DNA of 64,000 nucleotides from Chloroflexota bacterium. GTDB taxonomy: Bacteria > Chloroflexota > Ktedonobacteria > Ktedonobacterales > JADMIN01. The notes under the pieces were generated by a model. It saw only the letters and a program-made list of their open reading frames with translations. It was not told the origin of the DNA and made no database searches. Where the stretch lies: NCBI GenBank assembly GCA_021323855.1, contig JAJPKE010000010.1:124001-188000 (forward strand), read 5' to 3'. Position 1 is the stretch's first letter; the number at the start of each line of letters is the position of its first letter. Below, piece by piece: positions 57,312 through 64,000 of the stretch. The translations under genes and the position numbers were made by a program.

Positions 57312-60119
57312 ATGATGCGTTTCATCATGCAACCAGAAGAAGATAGCTTCCGCGAGATTGTGGGTGGCAAGGCCAACGCGCTGGCGCAACTGGCTAAGGC
57401 TGGACTGCCGGTTCCTGATTGGTTCGTTCTTACGCCCGGCGCTTTCGCCGCCAGCCTCAGCGAGGCACAGCATGCGGCGCTCGCTGCTGCCTGCCATGCG
57501 GGCGATGCGACAGCGGCGCAGGTGGCGCTTCGTGAGGTGCGGCTGGCTGCTGATGTGCAGGACGAACTGACGCGGGCGCTAGCCTCGCTTGCGCCACAGG
57601 GTGAGCCGGTCGCGGTGCGTTCCTCGGCGCTGGATGAAGACGGTCGGCAGCACTCGTTTGCCGGACAGTTCGAGTCATTTCTCAACGTTGCGCCGGACGA
57701 TGTGGCGGCGCGCATCGTGGATGTCTGGCGCTCCGGCTTCTCGGCGCGCATCCTGGCGTACCGGCGCGAGCATGGCTTGGCCACAATCCCCACCGTGCCC
57801 GCCGTGATCGTGCAGCGTATGGTGAATGCGACCGCTGCTGGCGTAGCGTTCAGCGCCGATCCGGTTTCAGGCAGGCGTGGTGTGGCGGTCGTCAGCGCGG
57901 TTGCCGGGTTGGGCGATGCGCTGGTCTCCGGCGCCTGCGATGCTGACACTTATCATATCAGCCGCGAGGGCGATATCAGCACGCGCACGCTGGCTGGAAC
58001 GACTGCTGTGCTGGACGATGCGCAGGCGCAAGCAGTGGCGGCGCTGGCGCGGCGCTGCGAACAGCAATCCGGTGTGCCGCAAGATATCGAATGGGCCATC
58101 GAGGATGGCGCGCTCTGGCTGTTGCAGTCGCGCCCTATTACCTCGCTCGCCGGTCAGCCGGACCCCGATGGCGCGTATGCGCGCTGGGACAACAGCAATA
58201 TCGCCGAAAGCTATGGCGGCGTCACCACGCCGCTGACCTTCTCATTCGCGCGCCATGCGTATGAGGCGGTCTATCGCCAGTTGTGCCGTCTTATGGGCGT
58301 GCCCGAAGCGACAATCAGCGAACACGATGAGACCTTCCGCCGCATGATCGGGCTGGTGCGCGGTCGTGTCTATTACAACCTGCTGAGCTGGTATGAACTG
58401 CTGGCGCTGGCGCCGGGGTTCGCCTCCAATCGCCGCTTCATGGAGCAGATGATGGGCGTGCGCGAAGGACTGCCAGAGCAGATCGTCGCCAAACTGCCAA
58501 CCGTCACCTGGCGCGGGCGGCTCTATGATCGCTACCGTTTCGCCAGAACTATCCTCAACTTGCTACGTAGTTATCGCCGCTTGCCACGTGACATTCGCCA
58601 CTTCTACGTGCGGGTGGAGCGCGCGCTGGCGCTGGATGGACGTGCGCTGGAAACGATGCGCCCCGATGAACTGGTCGCCTATTACCGCAACCTCGAACGG
58701 CAATTATTGACCCGCTGGGATGCGCCGCTTGTCAATGATCTATTCGCCATGATGAGCTACGGCCTGCTGCGGCGGCTGGCGGTTTCCTGGTATCACGATA
58801 CGTCTGGCGCGCTGGCGAATGATCTCATCAGGGATACCGGCGACATCATCAGCGCGGAGCCTGCGCAGCGGGTACGTGAGCTGGCGGAACTTGCCGCGCC
58901 CGAACCGGCGCTGATTACCGCGCTCTGCAACGACTCGCTCCGCGACATCAATCGCGTGATGCCTGAGACTCCAGCCTTCGCGGCGGCATACGACGCCTAT
59001 CTGGCGAAGTTTGCCGACCGCTGCCTGGAAGAACTCAAGCTCGAAAGTCCCACTCTGCGTGACGATCCGCTGCTGCTGCTGCGCACCATCGGCCACCTCG
59101 CACATGAGATGGCATCGCGTGCGCACGATGATGGGCCTGCGGTTGTGCGTTCGGCGGTTGAAACCGCACCTGGATGGCGTGCCGCCGCAAAACCCGCCGA
59201 CGCGGGTTCGAGTCAGACATCTCTGCGCTCCCCTCACCAGCGCCCCATAGCCTACCAGCGCCCTGACTCCCCTCTCCTCGCGGGAGAGGGGCTGGGGGTG
59301 AGGTCTTCTAGCTCCCCTCTCCCGCGCACGGGGGAGGGGCCGGGGGTGGGAGCGCGTCTCGCTTTCCGCTGGATACTCCGGCAGGCGCGGGCGCGAGTGC
59401 GTGACCGCGAAAACCTGCGTTTTGAGCGCACGCGCGTTTTTGGGCGTGTGCGGCGCATCTTCGTGGAGTTGGGCAAACGCTTCTCTGCGCTGGGCTTGCT
59501 CGATGATCCCCAGGGCATTTTCTATTTAGAAGTGGAGGAGGCGCTTGGTTTCGTCTCAGGAACGGCGACAACGACCGACCTCAAAGGCTTGGTCGCAGTG
59601 CGCAGAGCAGAGTTCGCGCGCTATCGCAGCGAGGAACCGCCACCGGATAGCTTTGAGACGCACGGCATCCCGCATCTTGGCGAGTGGACCTCACCCCCTG
59701 CCCCCCTCTCCCGCGAGGCAAGGGGGAACCACAGGGACGCTGCTGAGTGTCGTACCGGACTCGGCTGCTGCCCCGGCGTAGTGCGCGGTCGCGTGCGCGT
59801 CGTGACTGATCCCCGGCGGGCGGAGATGCGGGCAGGCGAGATTCTGGTGGCCGAGCGCACCGACCCCGGCTGGATTCTGCTCTTCGCTTCGGCGGCTGGC
59901 GTTGTCGTCGAGCGTGGCAGCCTGCTCTCCCATTCTGCTATCGTCGCCCGCGAACTGGGTATCCCGGCAATTGTCTCGGTCCCCGGCGTCATCTCCTGGC
60001 TACGCACCGGCGATTGGATTGAAATGGACGGCGGGGCGGGTGTCGTCACCAAGATTACCGCTCCGGCTGAGCATACGCCGATGGAAAGCGAGGTTGTTCA
60101 CCATGCCGAATATGTCTAG
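57312..60119 (+). CDS. PEP-synthase-like phosphotransferase with in-frame repeat insertions
   Basis: This 935-residue protein has an N-terminal PPDK/PEP-synthase ATP-grasp domain (about 1-290: VGGKANALAQLAKAGLPVPD, VAVRSSALDEDG, HSFAGQFESFLNV, VIVQRMVNATAAGVAFSADP, WLLQSRPIT), a large middle section (TTPLTFSFARHAYEAVYRQL), and a C-terminal swivelling PEP-utiliser domain with the phospho-His in GSLLSHSAIVARELGIPAIV. The layout resembles rifampin phosphotransferase and other PEP-synthase-like enzymes acting in secondary pathways. Residues about 651-681 and 793-806 are translations of palindromic repeats E-G. The ATG at 57312 follows GAGGAGGAAG. Substrate unknown. Confidence 0.88.
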   Translation: MMRFIMQPEEDSFREIVGGKANALAQLAKAGLPVPDWFVLTPGAFAASLSEAQHAALAAACHAGDATAAQVALREVRLAADVQDELTRALASLAPQGEPVAVRSSALDEDGRQHSFAGQFESFLNVAPDDVAARIVDVWRSGFSARILAYRREHGLATIPTVPAVIVQRMVNATAAGVAFSADPVSGRRGVAVVSAVAGLGDALVSGACDADTYHISREGDISTRTLAGTTAVLDDAQAQAVAALARRCEQQSGVPQDIEWAIEDGALWLLQSRPITSLAGQPDPDGAYARWDNSNIAESYGGVTTPLTFSFARHAYEAVYRQLCRLMGVPEATISEHDETFRRMIGLVRGRVYYNLLSWYELLALAPGFASNRRFMEQMMGVREGLPEQIVAKLPTVTWRGRLYDRYRFARTILNLLRSYRRLPRDIRHFYVRVERALALDGRALETMRPDELVAYYRNLERQLLTRWDAPLVNDLFAMMSYGLLRRLAVSWYHDTSGALANDLIRDTGDIISAEPAQRVRELAELAAPEPALITALCNDSLRDINRVMPETPAFAAAYDAYLAKFADRCLEELKLESPTLRDDPLLLLRTIGHLAHEMASRAHDDGPAVVRSAVETAPGWRAAAKPADAGSSQTSLRSPHQRPIAYQRPDSPLLAGEGLGVRSSSSPLPRTGEGPGVGARLAFRWILRQARARVRDRENLRFERTRVFGRVRRIFVELGKRFSALGLLDDPQGIFYLEVEEALGFVSGTATTTDLKGLVAVRRAEFARYRSEEPPPDSFETHGIPHLGEWTSPPAPLSREARGNHRDAAECRTGLGCCPGVVRGRVRVVTDPRRAEMRAGEILVAERTDPGWILLFASAAGVVVERGSLLSHSAIVARELGIPAIVSVPGVISWLRTGDWIEMDGGAGVVTKITAPAEHTPMESEVVHHAEYV
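59264..59309 (+). repeat. Palindromic dispersed repeat, copy E (inside coding sequence)
   Basis: CCCCTCTCCTCGCGGGAGAG then GGGCTGGGGGTGAGGTCTTC is nearly identical to copy C at 45841. It is read in frame as DSPLLAGEGLGVRS within the PEP-synthase-like gene. Confidence 0.8.
59310..59354 (+). repeat. Palindromic dispersed repeat, copy F (inside coding sequence)
   Basis: A second, tandem copy (CCCCTCTCCCGCGCACGGGG, GAGGGGCCGGGGGTGGG) directly follows copy E and is read as SSPLPRTGEGPGVG. Confidence 0.8.
59688..59730 (-). repeat. Palindromic dispersed repeat, copy G (inside coding sequence)
   Basis: CCTCACCCCCTGCCCCCCTC then TCCCGCGAGGCAAGGGGG is an inverted-orientation copy, read in frame as WTSPPAPLSREARGN. 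Confidence 0.75.
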
Positions 60120-61251
60120 CGTCGTCCTTGAGGCTCCAAGAGCGCACATGGCGCAGAGCGAAATCGCCGCGAAGGCTGATTTTTCCACTATTCGCTATGC
60201 GCAATGCTGGGAAGACGCCGATATCTTGCTGGCCGCGCTCGATGTGCAGCCTGGCGATACCTGCCTCTCCATCGCTTCAGCCGGTGACAATACACTTGCC
60301 CTGCTCAGCCGCGCGCCAGCGAAAGTGATCGCGCTGGACCTCAACCCGGCGCAACTCGCCTGCCTGGAATTGCGTGTCGCCGCCTACCGCGAACTCGTAC
60401 ATCACGAACTGCTCGAACTTCTGGGGTCAGTGGAAAGCGCGCGGCGTGAAGACCTCTATCGTCGCTGCCGTAGCCAGCTTTCGCCCGGCGTGCGCCGCTA
60501 CTGGGATGCCCAGCCAGAGGCCATTCGCGCGGGCATCGGCGGCGCTGGCAAGTTTGAGCGCTATTTTGCGCTCTTCCGTCGGCGCGTGCTGCCGCTGGTC
60601 GAGAGCCGCGCCAACATCCGGCAATTGCTTCGTGGTGGCACACTCGCAGAGCGCCATGCCTTCTACGCGGCGCGCTGGGACACCTGGCGCTGGCGGCTAA
60701 TGTTTCGCCTGTTCTTCTCGCGGTTCGTGCTGGGGCATTTGGGACGCGACCCGCAGTTCTTCGCCTATGTGGAAGGTAGCGTTGCTGACCGCATCTTGCA
60801 GCGTGTGGAGCATGCGCTGACCGACCTTGACCCCGCAGTGAACCCCTACATCCAGTGGATTTTGACAGGTCACCATCTGACTGCGCTGCCCTATGCGCTG
60901 CGCCCCGAAAACTTCGACGCCATTCGTGCCAACCTGGATCGCCTGGAATGGCGCTGCCAGTCGCTCGAAACCTTTCTGGCTTCGGCTGAGCCGCGTTCGA
61001 TTGCTCGCTTCAACCTCAGCGATGTCTTCGAGTATGTGACGCAGGTGGAGTGCGACCGGCTCTTAGCGCGTATCGCAGAGGTTGGCGCTGCTGGCGCGCG
61101 GCTCGCCTACTGGAACATGCTTGCGCCACGCCATCGTCCAGAGCGGTTAGCTGACCGCTTACGCCCGCTCACCGAACTCGCGGAACGGCTGCATCAACAG
61201 GATAAAGCTTGCTTTTATAGCGCCTTCGTCGTAGAGGAGGTTCTCAAATGA
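60103..61251 (+). CDS. DUF3419 (BtaA-like) aminocarboxypropyl transferase
   Basis: This 382-residue protein starts at the ATG at 60103, overlapping the previous gene by 17 bases. It has the DUF3419 opening IRYAQCWEDADILLAAL and the SAM-binding LSIASAGDNTLALLSR with VIALDLNPAQLACLELR. Family members include BtaA, which transfers the 3-amino-3-carboxypropyl group of SAM to diacylglycerol on the way to betaine lipids. The later segments (DPQFFAYVEGSVADRIL, LPYALRPENFDAIRANL) fit the family. No BtaB-type N-methyltransferase is seen in the window. The acceptor here may differ from diacylglycerol. Confidence 0.88.
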   Translation: MPNMSSVVLEAPRAHMAQSEIAAKADFSTIRYAQCWEDADILLAALDVQPGDTCLSIASAGDNTLALLSRAPAKVIALDLNPAQLACLELRVAAYRELVHHELLELLGSVESARREDLYRRCRSQLSPGVRRYWDAQPEAIRAGIGGAGKFERYFALFRRRVLPLVESRANIRQLLRGGTLAERHAFYAARWDTWRWRLMFRLFFSRFVLGHLGRDPQFFAYVEGSVADRILQRVEHALTDLDPAVNPYIQWILTGHHLTALPYALRPENFDAIRANLDRLEWRCQSLETFLASAEPRSIARFNLSDVFEYVTQVECDRLLARIAEVGAAGARLAYWNMLAPRHRPERLADRLRPLTELAERLHQQDKACFYSAFVVEEVLK

Positions 61252-62066
61252 CTGGTATGACTGGTATGGCGATTCATCCGCTTGCTCTCAATCCCTGGGC
61301 TGGCATCGTCGCTGAGCTGACCGCGCTGGTGGCGCTGATGGTTGGGTTACGCCTGTATCAGCGCTGGCGTGCGCTGGCGCCGGAAACCTCGCGCAAGCTC
61401 TTTCATCTGGGCGGTGGCCTCACCACGCTAACCTTTCCCTGGGTCTTCACCGCCGCGTGGCCCGTGCTGCTGCTGGCGCTCGTCACCATTCCCTCGTTGC
61501 TGGCGCTCAAATACGTTGCTGTGTTGCGGGGCAGTTTGGGCAGCGTGCTCTACGGCGTCAGGCGCACCTCGTTTGGTGAGGTGTATTTCCCGCTGAGCGT
61601 CTGCCTCCTCTTTCTGCTGGCGCATGATGATTTGTTGCTCTATGCCGTGCCGCTGCTCATCCTGACGTTTGCCGATACGGCGGCTGCGGTCGTTGGCAAA
61701 CGCTATGGCAGTCTGCTCTACCGGACGCCGGGAGGCCACAAGAGCGTCGAGGGTTCGATGGCGTTCTTCGTTGTCGCCTGCCTCTGCGTGCTGTTGCCGC
61801 TACTGCTGATGACGAGCGTTGACCGCGCCGTCATCCTGGGAATCGCGCTGCTGCTCGCCCTGCTGGTGATGCTGGTGGAGGCCGTTTCCTGGGCTGGACT
61901 CGACAATCTACTAATTCCGCTGGCGAGCTTCGTCTTTCTTCATTCGCTGCTGGCCGGTGACCTGGATACCTTGCTGTTTCAAGTGGTGATGGTTGGTGTG
62001 TTGTTGGGCGTTGCTGCGCTCTGGCGTGGCCAGCCAGCGCCTAGAGGGGAGCATCTGCATGTCTAG
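61248..62066 (+). CDS. CTP-dependent phytol/dolichol/diacylglycerol-kinase-like protein
   Basis: A 272-residue membrane protein with about seven hydrophobic segments. The family motif FADTAAAVVGKRYG, then GHKSVEGSMAFF, is that of VTE5/VTE6, SEC59 and DGK1, which phosphorylate phytol, dolichol or diacylglycerol using CTP. It also has RKLFHLGGGLTTL near the start. Its ATG overlaps the stop of the BtaA-like gene (ATGA). A lipid-alcohol kinase fits the other genes of this run. Confidence 0.88.
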   Translation: MTGMTGMAIHPLALNPWAGIVAELTALVALMVGLRLYQRWRALAPETSRKLFHLGGGLTTLTFPWVFTAAWPVLLLALVTIPSLLALKYVAVLRGSLGSVLYGVRRTSFGEVYFPLSVCLLFLLAHDDLLLYAVPLLILTFADTAAAVVGKRYGSLLYRTPGGHKSVEGSMAFFVVACLCVLLPLLLMTSVDRAVILGIALLLALLVMLVEAVSWAGLDNLLIPLASFVFLHSLLAGDLDTLLFQVVMVGVLLGVAALWRGQPAPRGEHLHV

Positions 62067-63069
62067 CGTGATGGCGTATCGTATGGTTCGCGTAGAGCAT
62101 GCCGCCGCGCGTGAGCATTTCTGTTCGCTCATTGGTCCAGTTCCGCTCCACCCTGAGATGCTGGCGGCGAGTGATGCGGACCAGCATTGGATGCTGCTGG
62201 AAGGCAGCACACCTGTTGCGCGTTGTTCGCTCTGGTGGCGCGCTGTGCCAGACTACCAGGGGCAGCGCGTTGGGCTGATCGGCCACTATGCCACCGAACA
62301 CCGGGCGGCTGGCGCGCTGCTGACGCTTGCCTGCGCGCAATTGCGTATGGCTGGCTGTGCGCTCGCCGTTGGCCCGATGGACGGCAGCACGTTTCATCAC
62401 TACCGGCTGGTCACTGAACGTGGCGCTGAGCCGCCGTTCTTCCTGGAGCCAGATACACCGGATGGCTGGCCTGCGCATTTCACCACCAATGGTTTTGAGC
62501 CGCTGGCGCACTATTACTCCTCACTTCAGACGAACCTGGAACACCAGGAAACGCGTGTACCGGCGCTTGCTGAGAATTTCGCCGCCGCCGGTGTGCATAT
62601 CCGCAGCCTGAATCTCGAAGCCTTCGATGACGAATTGCACCGTATCTATACGGTGGTAGCGACGAGCTTCACCAATAATCTGCTGGCCGCGCCCATCAGC
62701 GAGCAGGAATTCATTGCGCAATACCGGCGTCTGCTGCCGTGCGTGGAACCGCGCTTGGTGCTGCTGGCCGAGCATGACGATAAACCTGTTGGCTTTCTCT
62801 TCACCATCCCAGACTGGCTTCAGGCGCGGCGCGGGCAGCCGGTAGATACGCTGATCGTCAAAACACTGGCCGTGCTGCCGGAATACGCCGGGCAGGGGTT
62901 GGGGTCGCTACTGAGCGCACGTTGCCAGGAAATCGCCTCTGAATTGGGCTTTACGCGGGCGATTCATGCGCTGATGCACGAGAGCAACATCTCGCGCAGA
63001 ATCAGCGATGCCTACGAGGGACGCATCATCCGGCGCTATACGCTCTTCGCCAGGAATCTAGTGAATTAG
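62059..63069 (+). CDS. Two-domain GNAT-family acyltransferase
   Basis: A 336-residue protein, twice the size of a simple GNAT. The N-terminal half (about 1-160) has ARCSLWWRAVPDYQGQRVGL and an HF.TNGFEPLAHYYSSL strand, while the C-terminal half has the acyl-CoA loop VKTLAVLPEYAGQGLGSLLS with LGFTRAIHALMHESNISRRI. It starts at the ATG at 62059 and overlaps the kinase gene by eight bases. It could acylate an amine-bearing lipid headgroup such as one made by the BtaA-like enzyme; this is inference. Confidence 0.82.
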   Translation: MSSVMAYRMVRVEHAAAREHFCSLIGPVPLHPEMLAASDADQHWMLLEGSTPVARCSLWWRAVPDYQGQRVGLIGHYATEHRAAGALLTLACAQLRMAGCALAVGPMDGSTFHHYRLVTERGAEPPFFLEPDTPDGWPAHFTTNGFEPLAHYYSSLQTNLEHQETRVPALAENFAAAGVHIRSLNLEAFDDELHRIYTVVATSFTNNLLAAPISEQEFIAQYRRLLPCVEPRLVLLAEHDDKPVGFLFTIPDWLQARRGQPVDTLIVKTLAVLPEYAGQGLGSLLSARCQEIASELGFTRAIHALMHESNISRRISDAYEGRIIRRYTLFARNLVN

Positions 63070-63081
63070 GGAGCCACAGCC

Positions 63082-64000
63082 ATGACGACCAGCACTACTA
63101 TTGCCGCCACAAATGCCACAAATGCAACAAACGCTACGCGCACTGCAACCGTCAATATCGCTGAACTCTTGCGCGAACATGCCGCTGCTCATCCAGACCA
63201 GCCAGCAATCGTAGACACCTTTCGTGGCAACGAGCGCATTACTACCTTCGGCCAGCTCGAACGCACTGTGCAACAGGCGTCTGCACTCCTTTGGGAGACG
63301 GGATTGCGCGCGGGCGATACTGTGCTGGTGCTGCAACCGATGTCGGCGGAACTGTATAGTGTGCTGATCGCCCTCTTTCGCTCTGGTTTGGTCGCCATGC
63401 TGGTAGACCCGGCGGCGGGCAGGGAGCATGTAGAGCGTTGCTGCGCGCTGGCCCGGCCACGGGCGTTCATCGGCAGCAGCAAGGCGCATCTGCTGCGTGC
63501 GTTCGTTCCCGCTTTACGCGCCATCCCGCGCCAGCTTGTCATCGGCGCGTATCCGTTCCCTGTTCCTGGCGCGATTCCCTGGTCGCGCGCTGCCAGCCTC
63601 GCGCCACGTGACACCATCGTCGCTGATGACTCTGATGCGCCTGCGCTGCTAACCTTCACCAGCGGCAGCACCGGCCAGCCAAAGGCGATGCTGCGCAGCC
63701 ACCGCTTCTTGCTGGCGCAGCATCGCATCCTGGCGCAGAACTTCCCTGGCCAGCAGGGTGAAATCAGCCTGACGACGCTGCCAGTCTTCGTGCTGGCAGA
63801 CCTGGCGTCCGGCCTCACCAGCCTCATCGCGGCGGGCGACCTGCGCCATCCCGCGCGGATTGCGCCCGCGCCGGTGCTGGCGCAGCTACGAAAGTACCGG
63901 CCAGTGCGTGCCAGCGCCTCGCCAGCTTTCTGGGAACGTATTGCTGCTTATTGTGAACATCACCACCAGGTATTGCCGGAGAGTCTGGAATCGCTCTATG
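63082..64000 (+). CDS. Adenylate-forming acyl ligase (3' end beyond the window)
   Basis: The frame is open from the ATG at 63082 to the window edge, at least 306 codons. It starts 12 bases after the GNAT stop codon. A low-complexity Asn-Ala-Thr start (ATNATNATNATRTA) precedes the domain. The ANL-family P-loop is LLTFTSGSTGQPKAMLRSH; it also has RITTFGQLERTVQQASALLW and LVLQPMSAELYSVLIALFRS. These enzymes activate fatty or other carboxylic acids as AMP esters for CoA or amine transfer, and the RSH motif after the P-loop recalls fatty-acyl and OleC-type ligases. The C-terminal lid is outside the window. Confidence 0.85.
   Translation, partial: MTTSTTIAATNATNATNATRTATVNIAELLREHAAAHPDQPAIVDTFRGNERITTFGQLERTVQQASALLWETGLRAGDTVLVLQPMSAELYSVLIALFRSGLVAMLVDPAAGREHVERCCALARPRAFIGSSKAHLLRAFVPALRAIPRQLVIGAYPFPVPGAIPWSRAASLAPRDTIVADDSDAPALLTFTSGSTGQPKAMLRSHRFLLAQHRILAQNFPGQQGEISLTTLPVFVLADLASGLTSLIAAGDLRHPARIAPAPVLAQLRKYRPVRASASPAFWERIAAYCEHHHQVLPESLESLY

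Noticed and set aside
1..64000. tRNA, rRNA, tmRNA, RNase P, SRP and 6S RNA genes
   Set aside because: No T-loop GTTCGA-type pairs with acceptor stems or other class landmarks were seen in the intergenic gaps; a covariance search could still find a degenerate one.

Overview
This 64 kb window is gene-dense, GC-rich bacterial chromosome with short intergenic gaps and many ATGA-type overlaps between genes. I infer a Ktedonobacteria-like member of the Chloroflexota. Pointers are a complete menaquinone (Men) operon, an F420-type PPOX protein, WXG100/ESX-type secretion substrates, an HMG-CoA reductase, C39-like secreted proteases, a large XRE-AAA-TPR regulator, and dispersed CCCCTCTCC..GGAGAGGGG palindromic repeats. 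No rRNA, tRNA, CRISPR array or insertion sequence was seen. The assignment rests on gene content only.

Layout. 1-2.7 kb: a truncated GNAT gene, then a minus-strand pair encoding a secreted C39-like papain-fold protease and an exported protein. The 5' end of the protease contains a C8 tract that looks frameshifted. 2.9-11.7 kb: folate genes folP-folC, a SUMF1-domain protein, a small gene with larC, an H-NOX haem sensor fused to a winged-helix-like tail, a DUF1992 protein, an isochorismatase-like hydrolase and nicotinate phosphoribosyltransferase. 11.7-19.2 kb: a membrane PH-like protein diverging from a TetR - GbsR/MarR - ABC ATPase - duplicated ABC-2 permease exporter module, then an AI-2E/PerM-type protein. 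19.6-22.9 kb: a polymorphic-toxin locus with a WXG100 protein, a WXG-headed toxin with a C-terminal HEMVH metalloprotease domain, and three cargo or immunity genes, the last SUKH-like. 22.8-31.7 kb: a minus-strand operon tetR-menF-menD-menH-menB-menC-menE-ssb-like, which converts chorismate to DHNA-CoA. 31.9-45.7 kb: a membrane protein, a uronate-dehydrogenase-like SDR, a PPOX-nitroreductase fusion, two duplicated acyltransferase-3 genes flanking a second C39-like protease (with a six-repeat propeller) and a lipoprotein, then prs, a RocB-like M20 peptidase, a cupin and an S58 peptidase. 45.7-53.5 kb: an unexplained structured region with a 18-residue ORF, lepA, mnmA, radC and the XRE-AAA-TPR regulator.

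53.8-64 kb: one tightly packed plus-strand gene run. It encodes an alpha/beta hydrolase, HMG-CoA reductase, a UbiA prenyltransferase, a PEP-synthase-like phosphotransferase, a DUF3419/BtaA-like aminocarboxypropyl transferase, a CTP-dependent phytol/dolichol-kinase-like protein, a two-domain GNAT protein and an adenylate-forming ligase cut by the window end. Together they suggest an isoprenoid-linked or betaine-like lipid pathway that I cannot match to a described one, and this is my leading candidate for an undescribed system. The PEP-synthase-like gene also carries three copies of the palindromic repeat read through in frame.
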